From positions 1-64,000 of the forward strand of contig CANJPY010000008.1 in the NCBI GenBank assembly GCA_947476255.1: DNA of 64,000 bases, read 5' to 3'. Below the pieces are notes generated by a model. That model was not told where the DNA came from and did not search any database. It saw nothing but the letters and a program-made list of their open reading frames with translations. Source of the stretch: Chthoniobacteraceae bacterium (lineage in GTDB: Bacteria > Verrucomicrobiota > Verrucomicrobiia > Chthoniobacterales > Chthoniobacteraceae). Below, piece by piece: positions 25,367 to 33,986 of the stretch (its first letter is position 1; each line of letters begins with the position of its first letter). The translations under genes and the position numbers were made by a program.

Positions 25367-27051
25367 TAATTATCGAGGCTCCGGCTGCGTGTGACAAACA
25401 AACCGGCAGGGCGCCATTGTAGGAAAAGGATGATCCCAGCGAGGACAAGAATTTTGCCGAGCACAGGATTGCCAAGAATTTGTTGCAAGGATTGGTCTGC
25501 CATACCGATGCCGAGCGCTGAGAAGATCGTGCCGAAAAGGCTGCCAACGCCGCCGACCACAACGGTCATAAAGGCGTCCACGATGTAGCTTTGTCCGAGA
25601 CTGGGACCGACGTTTCCTATCTGGCTTAGAAAGGCGCCGGCGAGCCCTGCAAGGCCGCTCCCCAAGCCAAACGTGAGGAGATTCACGCGTTCCGTCCGGA
25701 CTCCCATACAAGCGGCCATGGAGCGGTTCTGCATGACCGCCCGTATCAGCAGTCCCAACGGCGTACGCGCAAGCAACAGAAACACGCCGACTACGATTGC
25801 AACAGCAAAACCGATCACAAATACGCGGTTCCAACCCAGACTGACATCATTAAAGGTCCAGTGCCCGCTGAGCCAGCGAGGGGAAGAAACCTGCACATTG
25901 TTTGCGCCGAATGTTAAACGGAACAACTGCTGCAGGACGAGAGAAACGCCCCATGTCGCGAGCAAGGATTCGAGTGGCCTGCGATACAGAAAGCGGATCA
26001 CACAGCGCTCGAGCGCGATACCCGCGAGTGCCGCTGTCAAAAATGAGAGAGGGATCGCAATGATAAAGTAACTGTCATAAAGCCATCCGGTGGCCTTGAG
26101 GCTGGGAAAGCTGATATGGAGGCCAAAAGGAGAGAGTTCCAAGCCAGGGCCGAAGATACATTGAACAACGTAGGTGGTGTAGGCCCCGATGGCGATCATT
26201 TCGCCATGAGCCATGTTGATGACGCCCATCAGCCCGAATGTAACGGCGAGTCCAAGGGCTGCGACCAAAAGGACAGAGCCGAGGGAAAGGCCGCGGAAAA
26301 GGGTTCCCCAAGTGTTAACCGTGACAAGATGCTGTTCAATTTTACGCAGTGCTTCTTGAGCGGCGCGCGCAGTTGCCCCCGAACTTTTAGCGATCGCTTT
26401 CAAAGCATCCTGGCTCCGGATAGAACCTAGGTTCCCGAGCGCACGACACGCTGCGACAATCGTTTCGGGGTCTTCCGTTTTTAGTTCTGTGAGTGCGATG
26501 GCTTCTTTGATGACGGAGAGAATCTCGGCATCGGTTTCTTTGCTCAAACGTACACGGAGCGCGGGCAGGCGTGTTGGATCCTGTCCCATCCCAAGTGTTT
26601 CCACGGCTTGGAGGCGCGCTTGCCTGTCTGGGGCGGCGAGGCCTGCAAGATCGAGAATGGACTTCATTGCTGTACGCAAATCAGAGTCGGTCTCGGCTGC
26701 GTTCAAGTCTGAAGCGAGAAGACGCACTTGTTTGCCAGCGGCGTCGGTGAAGGGTTGGCCCGAGAGAAGAAGAGCGCCTTGTTTTTCGTCGCTGTCCTTG
26801 GTGTCGTCGAGTCGAACGGGAGTCTTGGCGTGGTCCGGGACTTCCAGTAGAAAAATGCCGCCTTCTTTCCACAGCGTGAGAAGGTCGATGAGGGCCTGGT
26901 CTGGGGCGACGGATTGAATGAGGGCGACTTGCTCGTCCGTTTTGTCCTCGAGAAGGACGGCTTTCGCAACTGCTTCCGCAGGAGTCACCGAAAACGAGTT
27001 TGGCGAAATAGCGAAAAGAACGCAGGCGATCAAGGAAAAGAGCCGGGTCAT
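25366..27051 (-). CDS. urtB: urea ABC transporter permease UrtB with N-terminal extracytoplasmic domain
   Basis: A 561-residue protein. It starts with a signal-like segment, followed by about 220 residues of soluble helical sequence (repeats such as ETDAEILSVIKEAIALTELK and ARAAQEALRKIEQH) and then a LivH-type permease with about eight membrane segments (GLMGVINMAHGEMIAIGAYT, NRSMAACMGVRTERVN, VVGGVGSLFGTIFSALGIG). The long N-terminal domain is typical of UrtB and absent from LivH. It is separated from urtA by a terminator-bearing gap and coupled to urtC at its end. Confidence 0.92.
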   Translation of the reverse strand: MTRLFSLIACVLFAISPNSFSVTPAEAVAKAVLLEDKTDEQVALIQSVAPDQALIDLLTLWKEGGIFLLEVPDHAKTPVRLDDTKDSDEKQGALLLSGQPFTDAAGKQVRLLASDLNAAETDSDLRTAMKSILDLAGLAAPDRQARLQAVETLGMGQDPTRLPALRVRLSKETDAEILSVIKEAIALTELKTEDPETIVAACRALGNLGSIRSQDALKAIAKSSGATARAAQEALRKIEQHLVTVNTWGTLFRGLSLGSVLLVAALGLAVTFGLMGVINMAHGEMIAIGAYTTYVVQCIFGPGLELSPFGLHISFPSLKATGWLYDSYFIIAIPLSFLTAALAGIALERCVIRFLYRRPLESLLATWGVSLVLQQLFRLTFGANNVQVSSPRWLSGHWTFNDVSLGWNRVFVIGFAVAIVVGVFLLLARTPLGLLIRAVMQNRSMAACMGVRTERVNLLTFGLGSGLAGLAGAFLSQIGNVGPSLGQSYIVDAFMTVVVGGVGSLFGTIFSALGIGMADQSLQQILGNPVLGKILVLAGIILFLQWRPAGLFVTRSRSLDN

Positions 27052-27136
27052 AAGCGGGCGAAGAGGGGAGGGGGAAGTGGCTTGAGGCGAGTGAACTGGG
27101 ATGATGCTTGGGCGCCTCGTGTAGGTGCATCTCTGG

Positions 27137-27174
27137 AAAAAAAAACAGGGCGGGCCTTTCTCAAGACCCGCCCG
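27137..27174 (-). terminator. Rho-independent terminator between urtA and urtB
   Basis: Read on the minus strand, GGGCGGG (27173-27167) pairs with CCCGCCC (27154-27148) around a 12-base loop and is followed within two bases by a run of nine or ten T. It lies 29 bases after the urtA stop and 85 bases before urtB. Partial termination here would give more binding protein than transporter, a common arrangement for ABC importers. Confidence 0.88.
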
Positions 27175-27202
27175 TTAGCAACTGCTTTAAACAGGTCTCA
27201 GT

Positions 27203-28465
27203 TTACTTGGCCTTGAACGTTCCCTTGAGCCAGGGCTGCCCAAAGACGTCCTTGTACTCCTTGAGGATTTTAAACTGGCCGTCTGCCTTGGTCTCGCCGA
27301 TGAACACGTTTTTTGTGAGATGCATGTTCTTCTGAGTGGTGACCTTCCCGCCGGGGCCATCGAAGGAAAGGCCGCTCTGCAGGGCGACGCGAACCTTGTC
27401 GACATCGAAGGAGCCTGCTTTTTCAACAGCGGCTTTCCAGAGATAAACGCCGTCATAGGAAAGAACCATCGGAGAACAGGTCACGCGGCCTTCCTTCTTG
27501 ACGCCGTCCACCTTCGTTTCTTTGAGCCACTTCTGGAAGCTCGAGACGAACGCCTTGTTGGCGTCGGACTTGATGCTCTGGAAGTAGGTCCAGCAGCCGA
27601 GTTGTCCGACAAGCTGTTTGGCAGGCAATGCGCGGAACTCGTCTTCGGAGATGGAGAAGCTGACTACCGGGCAGCTTTCAGCCGTGAGGCCTGCTGCTGC
27701 GTATTCCTTGAAGAACGGAACATTGGTGTCGCCGTTGAGCGTGTTGATGACACACGCCTTGCCTCCGGCTGAGAACTGCTTAATTTCCGCCACGATCTGC
27801 TGGTAATCGGTGTGACCGAACGGGGTGTATTTGCCCGCGGAGATGATTTTGCCGGAGGAATCCTTTTTGAACCCGCCGCCGATGTTCTCAATGGGAACTC
27901 CTTTGCTCAGGAGATACTCGAGAAGCACCAGGTTGGTGGTCTGTGGATAGACATAGTCGCTGCCCAGCAGGTAGTATTTTTCCTTCTTTTTATCGAGCAT
28001 GTAGTCCACCGCAGGTGTGGCCTGTTGGTTGACTGCCTCGGCGGTGTAGAAGACGTTCTTGGACTCTTCTTCGCCCTCGTACTGAACTGGATAGAAGAGC
28101 AGACCGTTGTTTTTTTCAAAGACGGGAAGAACGGATTTGCGGGAGACTGAGGTCCAGCAACCGAACACGACGGCGGCCTTGTCCTTTTCCAAAAGCTGTT
28201 TTGCTTTTTCTGCGAAGAGCGGCCAGTTGGAGGCGCCGTCGACAACCACGGGTTCGATCTTCTTGCCCATCACGCCGCCCTTGGCGTTGATTTCGTCGAA
28301 AGTGTAGAGGAGAACATCGCGCAAGGATGTCTCGGAAATTGCCATCGTACCCGAGAGCGAGTGCAGAACGCCAACCTTGACAGTATCGGCGGCAGAGGCG
28401 GTGTGAGTGAACGCCATGCTGGTGAGTGCGAGCAGGGCCTGAGCAGATTTGTTGATGAGTTTCAT
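27203..28465 (-). CDS. urtA: urea ABC transporter substrate-binding protein UrtA
   Basis: Periplasmic urea-binding protein, 420 residues with a signal peptide (about 1-25, ending ASAAD). [38 protein letters not shown] and [20 protein letters not shown]-like sequence (ends FYTAEA here) are diagnostic of UrtA against other LivJ-type proteins. It is followed by a strong terminator and preceded by a 200-base leader with two hairpins after the porin gene. Confidence 0.94.
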   Translation of the reverse strand: MKLINKSAQALLALTSMAFTHTASAADTVKVGVLHSLSGTMAISETSLRDVLLYTFDEINAKGGVMGKKIEPVVVDGASNWPLFAEKAKQLLEKDKAAVVFGCWTSVSRKSVLPVFEKNNGLLFYPVQYEGEEESKNVFYTAEAVNQQATPAVDYMLDKKKEKYYLLGSDYVYPQTTNLVLLEYLLSKGVPIENIGGGFKKDSSGKIISAGKYTPFGHTDYQQIVAEIKQFSAGGKACVINTLNGDTNVPFFKEYAAAGLTAESCPVVSFSISEDEFRALPAKQLVGQLGCWTYFQSIKSDANKAFVSSFQKWLKETKVDGVKKEGRVTCSPMVLSYDGVYLWKAAVEKAGSFDVDKVRVALQSGLSFDGPGGKVTTQKNMHLTKNVFIGETKADGQFKILKEYKDVFGQPWLKGTFKAK

Positions 28466-28496
28466 TGGCAGACGAGTTGAGTGTGAGATGTACTTG

Positions 28497-28522
28497 AAAA
28501 GCGGCGGTTCGTTGACCGCCGC
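28497..28522 (-). terminator. terminator-like hairpin in the urtA leader
   Basis: On the minus strand GCGGCGGT (28522-28515) pairs perfectly with ACCGCCGC (28508-28501), loop CAACGA, followed directly by TTTT. It ends 32 bases before the urtA start. The stem plus short T-run is attenuator-like and could limit read-through from the porin gene into urtA. The T-run is short, so efficiency may be low. Confidence 0.55.
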
Positions 28523-28601
28523 GAAGAAATCGCGACACAGACGGGACGCGATGCAAACTGGCTTTCTAGCGTGGTGGGTGACTGCAAGACCGACAGGGTT
28601 T

Positions 28602-28635
28602 GAGAGAGGGGCGCCCCCCCGAACGCCCCTCTCTC
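28602..28635 (-). terminator. long GC-rich hairpin after the porin gene
   Basis: Perfect 12-base arms GAGAGAGGGGCG (28602-28613) and CGCCCCTCTCTC (28624-28635) enclose a ten-base loop. It begins 31 bases past the porin stop. There is no T-run on the minus strand, so it may protect the porin transcript 3' end or act as an RNA-processing boundary between porin and urtA. Confidence 0.55.
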
Positions 28636-28665
28636 CCTATGACCCAAAATGTTGCGGATTTTAGA

Positions 28666-29481
28666 CTAGAAAGGGATGCTGATCCCTGCGGTCAGGTTCA
28701 GGAAATTTTGTTTCGCATTCCCTGGGATAACCGATTTTTGAGTCGCATATCCTGTGACTCCGACTGAGAAGGTAGAATCTTTGGATACGAAATCGGTTGG
28801 CACGGAGGCTGAGAGCCCAAGGGATCCAAAGCCGACACCGGACTTGCCGATCACTGGGGCGCCGGTTGCATCTTTTCCTTGGTGGTATCCGCCTGATTCG
28901 TAGGACACGGATGCTGGCACGGAGAAACTCACCGGGCCGGCCTTGAAGTCGTAAGCGACGCCTAGAACGGCAACGGTATCGGCTCCGTATGCGCCGGTGC
29001 CTAGGCGTTGGTGGATGAGCAGCGAGGGCTTGAGGAAGGTATCGACAGCAAACTTCAATTCGGCAGCCTGTTCATTGGTGCCTGCGTACATCCACTGTTG
29101 GTAGAGTGCTGTGGTCGTGAGGATGCCTGTGGTGTAGGCTCCCCCAAACCAGACGTCTACTTCCTGAATTCGATTGCCGATGCTCGAGGTGGCCCGATCA
29201 TTGACGTCCCACCAGGTGCCCAAGATCAGCTTGAAATCGCTGGTGATCGCCTTTGTCAGTTCGATGCTTGGGTGGAACAGAATTTGGCTGTTGGGGCCCC
29301 AAACGTCGGATCCGAATGAAACGAAGTGTGAATCGACATTGAGGCTGAGGTTACCGGTGATCGAGGGTTTGGCAGCTGGCTCAGCGGCTGTTGCTTTTTC
29401 CACCGATCCAGCCCAAGAAAGGACTGGGAGAGCGATGAGAGCGGCGAGGGCCAGCGTGGATTTGGAGCGGTAGTTAGTCAT
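28666..29481 (-). CDS. predicted outer-membrane porin of the urea operon
   Basis: A 271-residue protein with a signal peptide ending near ATAAE. The mature chain alternates polar and hydrophobic residues in many short strands (FKLILGTWWDVND, VDVWFGGAYTTGI, FSVPASVSYESGGYH, FSVGVTGYATQ) and ends in a terminal phenylalanine (LTAGISIPF), the signal for BAM-assembled beta-barrels. The ATG at 29481 is chosen because it sits directly before the signal peptide. It is the first gene behind a consensus sigma-54 promoter and precedes urtA, so it is a candidate channel for urea or short amides. Specific family not recognised. Confidence 0.75.
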   Translation of the reverse strand: MTNYRSKSTLALAALIALPVLSWAGSVEKATAAEPAAKPSITGNLSLNVDSHFVSFGSDVWGPNSQILFHPSIELTKAITSDFKLILGTWWDVNDRATSSIGNRIQEVDVWFGGAYTTGILTTTALYQQWMYAGTNEQAAELKFAVDTFLKPSLLIHQRLGTGAYGADTVAVLGVAYDFKAGPVSFSVPASVSYESGGYHQGKDATGAPVIGKSGVGFGSLGLSASVPTDFVSKDSTFSVGVTGYATQKSVIPGNAKQNFLNLTAGISIPF

Positions 29482-29538
29482 GGTGTGCTTGGAGTGATGT
29501 TCACTTAAAACGCCGCAATCGCGGCATGAACCTTCTAG

Positions 29539-29554
29539 AGCAACGGGCGTGCCA
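29539..29554 (-). promoter_or_regulatory. sigma-54 (RpoN) promoter for the urea cluster
   Basis: On the minus strand the sequence reads TGGCACG-cccg-TTGCT, a full match to the -24/-12 consensus TGGCACG-N4-TTGCW. Transcription would start near 29528, about 47 bases before the porin ATG, and the transcript would open with a GCCGC/GCGGC hairpin (29512-29525). Sigma-54 control usually means activation by an NtrC-type protein under nitrogen limitation, which fits a urea uptake and urease cluster. The activator gene is not in the window. Confidence 0.85.
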
Positions 29555-29832
29555 TGAGTGAAAAACTGGATCAATGTGCGTGTTTGTATGTTGTGGAAAT
29601 AAAAGGAAAAGAGGTGGTTGTGGTTGTAGAAAAAAGTAAAATAATATTCAAAAGGCGTGTTTTTTAGATTGCGGGGTCCGTTCCGGCGCTTTTCGGAGTC
29701 TGTGTAAAAAGCTGCAACGTGGCGTTTATGTGACAGCGATTGGCGCGACCTCGGGGTGTGCGTCTGCCCTGTGGTTTTTTTTGAGCGAGCTTGCTGTTGC
29801 GGCCTATTGGGGCGCTCTTTCTGACTGTTTGC
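29555..29832. other. AT-richer intergenic region upstream of the sigma-54 promoter
   Basis: No gene seen. The stretch 29585-29665 is markedly A/T and G/T rich. A GCGACC-tc-GGGGTGTGC element near 29745-29762 is an imperfect inverted repeat reminiscent of NtrC half-sites (GCACC/GGTGC) and lies about 200 bases from the promoter, a normal enhancer distance. This is a weak match and only a candidate. Confidence 0.35.
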
Positions 29833-30174
29833 TCAGCGCAAGGAGATGCCTTGCGCGGCGAGTTCGCTCAGAAAAAGATCTGGGTCCGGGGGCGTGATAA
29901 TGAAGTTGCGGAACCAGCCTGTGCGTCGTCTCAAACGGATAATCCGTTTTGGATTGAGCGTGTTATTGTAGTGTTCATTCCACCACTTCCATGTTTTGTC
30001 CGCGTACTCGATATCGGAGAGGGCTACTTTGCGAAGAGTACAGCCGAAGAAGAGAACGCGCACAAAACAGGGATCGACGGTGTATTTCATGTTTGAGCAG
30101 AGCGCCCAGAGGGCGGGGGCGGAAAACAGGATCATTACAGCCGTAATAACAAACAGGTTCGTTGTATGAGTCAT
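29833..30174 (-). CDS. small membrane protein with bacterial PH-like domain
   Basis: A 113-residue product with one N-terminal membrane segment (NLFVITAVMILFSAPALWAL). A roughly 85-residue domain follows, with strand pattern MKYTVDPCFVRVLFFGCTLRK, then the central strands, then RTGWFRNFIITPPDPDLFLSELA. This end resembles bPH-type membrane-associated domains, whose role is unknown. It is divergent from the secreted-protein gene at 30300. Identification rests on general pattern and is tentative. Confidence 0.6.
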   Translation of the reverse strand: MTHTTNLFVITAVMILFSAPALWALCSNMKYTVDPCFVRVLFFGCTLRKVALSDIEYADKTWKWWNEHYNNTLNPKRIIRLRRRTGWFRNFIITPPDPDLFLSELAAQGISLR

Positions 30175-30299
30175 GGATCCGGATGTTTGAAGGGTTGTTT
30201 TTAGAGGCAGGCGATGTGCCGCGGGAATGTTTTGAGTCTTGCGGTTGTCGGCTCTTTCGCTCCTTGAGAATGTATGCTAGAAAGGAAAGCATATTCGCT

Positions 30300-31001
30300 A
30301 TGAAACGTTTTTCTCTGTTTGCCGGAGTTTTGTTTTCCCTAAGCGCCTCGTTTGCCTACGGGGGAGAGACTGCTTATGACGCGTTGCGGGCTGCCAGTTC
30401 CAAGGTGGGGAAGGATGCTCAAAACAGGGTGCTTGAGATGAGGGGGAAGTCGGGGCAACCGCAGCCTGTGATGTGGAGGGTGGCGGTGGCCGAGGATGGC
30501 GCGCGGGGCGGGGTTCAGGAGGTGGATGTACAGAGAGGAAAGGTGGTTGGACAAAAGCGGATGTCTGTGGCGCCTGCCGGAGTGCGCTTAAATTTGAGCG
30601 CGATTCAGTTGGACTCGGATGGAGCTTTTAATGTGGCCAATGGGGAGGCGATTCGGGCTGGTGTTTCCTACGATCGCTTGAATTACACCTTGAGTGCCGA
30701 CAATCCGGCTGGGATTCCTGTTTGGAGCGTGGAGCTCTTGGACGGGCCGAGTATCCGGGTGGGGGCGCTCAAGATTTCAGCAGACTCGGGAAATGTGATG
30801 GAACGCAGTCAGGAACTGGCGCTGACCGAGGATCAGAAGAGAGAGGCTCGTTGGTCCAAGCCAGGAGAACCGTACAAGTCGGTTCCCGACTTTTTCCATC
30901 GCGCGGGCAAGCGGACGGAAAAAACGGCATACAAGCTCAAGAACTGGGCCAACGGGTATGGGTGGACTGCAGAAAAGGAGCCTCCAATTCCGCAAAACTA
31001 A
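30300..31001 (+). CDS. secreted protein of unknown function
   Basis: A 233-residue protein with a clear signal peptide (KRFSLFAGVLFSLSASFAYGG). The mature part shows a PepSY-like pattern: an N-terminal helix (AYDALRAASSKV), strands around MWRVAVAEDGARGGVQEVDV, and a later LNYTLSADNPAGIPVWSVEL and VGALKISADSGNVM, the last typical of PepSY-type repeats. The C-terminus is basic and aromatic. The ATG at 30300 is chosen for the signal peptide; in-frame sequence upstream to 30162 overlaps the divergent gene. Function unknown. Confidence 0.65.
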   Translation: MKRFSLFAGVLFSLSASFAYGGETAYDALRAASSKVGKDAQNRVLEMRGKSGQPQPVMWRVAVAEDGARGGVQEVDVQRGKVVGQKRMSVAPAGVRLNLSAIQLDSDGAFNVANGEAIRAGVSYDRLNYTLSADNPAGIPVWSVELLDGPSIRVGALKISADSGNVMERSQELALTEDQKREARWSKPGEPYKSVPDFFHRAGKRTEKTAYKLKNWANGYGWTAEKEPPIPQN

Positions 31002-31286
31002 CGGGCGCGCTGGCGGTTGAGGCGCAGTTTGTTGAGTTTATTTTGAATCTTTTGGTCCGCTAAAATCAGACGATTGAGACGCGTTTCGAGGGAGATGGCG
31101 CGCGTTCCGAACAAGGTGTCTTTTTTTGGTTTATGAGGGCAGCATTTGATGGATTGAGCGTGGAAGGGGCAATTCAAGGGCCGCAACTGTAAAACCTTGC
31201 AATGGTTTGTTGTAAGAAAGTGTGCAATTTTAGGTTCTCTTAATCACTTTTTACGGGTATACACGCGACCTAGTGAAAATATTCCC

Positions 31287-32141
31287 ATGAGCGTATCTAC
31301 TATCAACGCAACCACGGGATCAATGGCTGCTGGTGCCGCCATCGTTCAGGCGCAAGCTGTGCAGTACGCCAACCACTTCGCTGACCTGCAGAACGCTGTT
31401 GGCTCTGGCGATTTGAAGCAGGCGAGGGAAGCGCTCTCGGTTTTTCAGAGAGATTCGGTCTTCGCGTCTGCCAGTGGTTATGATCCTGTCAACGACACTT
31501 TAGCGGCCAGGCAGGACTTTTCAGCGCTAAAGAAAGCCTTGCAGGTTGGGGACATTCGTACAGCTCAGACGGCTCTTTCGACGTTGAGAAAAGACATGGG
31601 GCTCGATGAGACTGGTTCGGGCGCGGGGCATGCGCCTGCCTCGGACGTGCAAGTCCTCGCGACGGCCATCCAAGCAGGGGATGTGGAGGCGGCTAAAGGT
31701 GCGCTGGGCGCCTTTGGAAAAAATCTGGCTCTTTCAAAGCCTCAGGATGTCCTGGCCTCGGGAAGTTTGCGTTCGGGGGGCGACGTACTGCAGGACATAC
31801 GTTCGCTTCAAATGGCTCTCTCTTCGAGGGATAAGGAGGATATAACCAATTCTTTTATCAAACTGGAGCCTGAGCTGACTTCGTTTGCGCAGGCTCCTCA
31901 GGTATTTCCAACTTCGCAGAGTGTGAAGGTGGATATTACCGTGAATACGTCCATTCAGGCCGTGGTCCAAGGCATTGAATCCACGATTCCCGGAGCGCAA
32001 ACCGCCGACACCGCGGGGACTTCGTTTGCCCCTACTCCGGAACTGATCTTGGGGAGCAAAGGCATGACCATTCCTCCCGGAGCCGATTTGCCCATCTCCC
32101 GCGACTTGATTTTGCTCAAGGGGCTTTCGGTCGCACTTTAA
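31287..32141 (+). CDS. protein with four ALxxGDxxxAxxAL repeats, unknown function
   Basis: A 284-residue protein without signal peptide. Its first 200 residues contain a repeat of about 35-60 residues spacing: LQNAVGSGDLKQAREALSVF, LKKALQVGDIRTAQTALSTL, LATAIQAGDVEAAKGALGAF and the diverged LQMALSSRDKEDITNSFIKL. Each unit predicts two short helices around a GD turn, and each intact unit is followed by a basic/aromatic end. The C-terminal third is polar with beta propensity. Similar DF..L..AL..GD repeats occur in proteins of unknown function from several phyla. The ATG at 31287 is preferred because the earlier in-frame sequence lacks homology features. Confidence 0.7.
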   Translation: MSVSTINATTGSMAAGAAIVQAQAVQYANHFADLQNAVGSGDLKQAREALSVFQRDSVFASASGYDPVNDTLAARQDFSALKKALQVGDIRTAQTALSTLRKDMGLDETGSGAGHAPASDVQVLATAIQAGDVEAAKGALGAFGKNLALSKPQDVLASGSLRSGGDVLQDIRSLQMALSSRDKEDITNSFIKLEPELTSFAQAPQVFPTSQSVKVDITVNTSIQAVVQGIESTIPGAQTADTAGTSFAPTPELILGSKGMTIPPGADLPISRDLILLKGLSVAL

Positions 32142-32220
32142 GGACTCGGATTCAGGTGCCCCGCATTAGTGGGGCCCTGGCTGAAGGACATCGGTTTGGT
32201 CGCCTTTGAGTCGTTGCGGG

Positions 32221-33468
32221 TCAACGTTTTGAGCGTACCGCTGGAAGGTTTGAGGCCTGCGCCGCTTTTGCGATATTCTCGAGCAGCGCTTGCGCGCAGG
32301 CAGCAGCGAAGGAGGGATCGTTGACCGTGGCATCCACTTCAATCACAGGAATGTCTTTTCTGAGGGTTCGGTGAATGGCCCTGAAAAGAGCGGTGTCAGC
32401 GGTAGGGTCGTGAAAAAGGAAGCCGGGCGAGCTGATGGCACTGACTCCTTTTATGGGGAGCAGCACCGTGAGCGGGCCTGTGGAGGCATTTAGCTTTTCA
32501 GCAACGGCTTTGCCGATGGCTGCAGCTTCCTCAGCGTTGGTCCGCATCAGGGTGACTTGTGGGTTGTGGATATGCAGGGTTCGTTCGTTGAACTTCGTGG
32601 GAACGGTTTCCCTCGCAAAAAAGTTGACCATGTCCAGACACCCTGGCGCGAAGATGGCGGGGGTGCCCGATTTGGCGGCGGCTTCCAACCGCGAGGGACC
32701 GGCACTTAAGACGCCCCCCACGATTTCATCCGCCCATTCGGTGGTTGTAAAATCAAGAACGCCAGCGGCAACGCCGGACGCGATCAAGGCTTCCATGGAG
32801 CGGCCGCCTGTACCCGTGGCATGAAAAACAAGCACCTCGTAACCGGCGCCCTCGAGCAGACGGCGTGCGCTTTCGACGCCGATCGTTGTATTGCCAAACA
32901 TCGACGCCAGAATCAGCGGCCGGTCTTCGTCAGGGCGGTCCTTTTGAGCGGCTTCCAACATGCCACAGATCGCGCCCGCAGCCCGCGCGAGCACGGGGCG
33001 TGAGATACGGTTGAGCCCGGCCACATCGACCACACTGGGCATCATGACGATGTCCGTGGTGCCGATGTACTGAGCGGTATTTCCGCTTGCGAGGGTGGAG
33101 ACCATTAGCTTGGGAAAGCCCAAGGGGAGGGCGCGCATGCCTGCTGTCCCAATCGCGGTGCCGCCGCCTCCCCCCAGCGAAATCACGGCCTGAATTTTGC
33201 CGCTTTCGCGCAGTTTGCAGAGTACCTTTGGGGCGGCCTGACTCATGAGGTCCATGGCTTTTCCCCTGTCTTTCTCGATGGAGGAGAGATCGAGCCCCGC
33301 CATTTCAGCCACGGTTTGGCGGGAGAGATGCGGTTGCACCTGCGGGGCCTCGCCAGTGCCGACATCAATGAGAAGGACATCGTGTCCGTGCTGGGCGATA
33401 CAGTCGGCTACGAACCTGTGCTCAAAGCCTTTGGTGTCGAGAGTGCCGAGAACTGCGATGGTTGCCAT
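32221..33468 (-). CDS. Tm-1-like ATP-binding domain protein (UPF0261)
   Basis: A 415-residue cytoplasmic protein. It opens with the family motif ATIAVLGTLDTKGFEHRFV and has ISLGGGGGTAIGTAGMRALP (nucleotide loop), VSTLASGNTAQYIGTTDIVM, and VLVFHATGTGGRSMEALI. The family includes the N-terminal part of tomato Tm-1 and bacterial UPF0261 proteins; the biochemical role in bacteria is unsettled. Its usual partner, a phosphoenolpyruvate-mutase-like TIM-barrel protein, is not adjacent. It follows the 88-residue gene at 33576 on the same strand after 107 bases. Confidence 0.88.
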   Translation of the reverse strand: MATIAVLGTLDTKGFEHRFVADCIAQHGHDVLLIDVGTGEAPQVQPHLSRQTVAEMAGLDLSSIEKDRGKAMDLMSQAAPKVLCKLRESGKIQAVISLGGGGGTAIGTAGMRALPLGFPKLMVSTLASGNTAQYIGTTDIVMMPSVVDVAGLNRISRPVLARAAGAICGMLEAAQKDRPDEDRPLILASMFGNTTIGVESARRLLEGAGYEVLVFHATGTGGRSMEALIASGVAAGVLDFTTTEWADEIVGGVLSAGPSRLEAAAKSGTPAIFAPGCLDMVNFFARETVPTKFNERTLHIHNPQVTLMRTNAEEAAAIGKAVAEKLNASTGPLTVLLPIKGVSAISSPGFLFHDPTADTALFRAIHRTLRKDIPVIEVDATVNDPSFAAACAQALLENIAKAAQASNLPAVRSKR

Positions 33469-33575
33469 GAGGTGCTAAAAAGTGGGGGCCTCGGCGCATT
33501 CTAGGGGGATTGTGTTGGAGGAGCGATGTTTGAAACGGGCTTTTTGGGTCAAAGCGCGGCCTTTTACGGAGAAAT

Positions 33576-33842
33576 TCAGTCTTGGAGTTCTCCCACGGCC
33601 TCCACGGCGGCTGCGTAAACATCTTTGTCTGAAAGGCTGCAGAGCGCGCCGATGAGGTGCATGTCCTCCTGGTTTCTGCGCATGTCCGTGGTGATCTGCA
33701 TGATCGCGTTCATGCGCAGGTTGGCTGGCAGTGTGCGGAGGCTCGTAAACCAGCGGTGCAGGTCGCTGTCGGCGGCGACCACTCTGCAGAGCAGGTCGAG
33801 GGAGTCGAGTTGGAAGGAGGTGAGAGGCGCGCGCTGGGGCAT
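33576..33842 (-). CDS. small helical protein, unknown function
   Basis: An 88-residue product, mostly helical (LDSLDLLCRVVAADSDLHRWF, LPANLRMNAIMQITTDM, DVYAAAVEAVGEL), without signal peptide or membrane segment. It is acidic and starts shortly before the divergent ABC permease region. Orientation and spacing make it a possible first gene of the unit with the Tm-1-like gene. No motif recognised; support is codon-like composition and lack of any competing gene. Confidence 0.5.
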   Translation of the reverse strand: MPQRAPLTSFQLDSLDLLCRVVAADSDLHRWFTSLRTLPANLRMNAIMQITTDMRRNQEDMHLIGALCSLSDKDVYAAAVEAVGELQD

Positions 33843-33986
33843 GTGTAAGCCATTGATTTTTCAGAGAAGCAGTAGGGACGCAAGGGGAATTGAGGGCGCT
33901 CTACGGGAGGGGAGGTGCGCGCGGGAGCGCAGGAGCGCGGCGAAAAGAGACGTCAAATTCACAAAGTTACTCTCGCTTTTACTCCG

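Noticed and set aside
30998-31186. Possible 62-residue basic protein on the minus strand
   Set aside because: It overlaps the stop of the 30300 gene by 4 bases and ends in a plausible basic helix, but there is no motif, no Shine-Dalgarno site and no operon partner. It could be real; evidence is insufficient.
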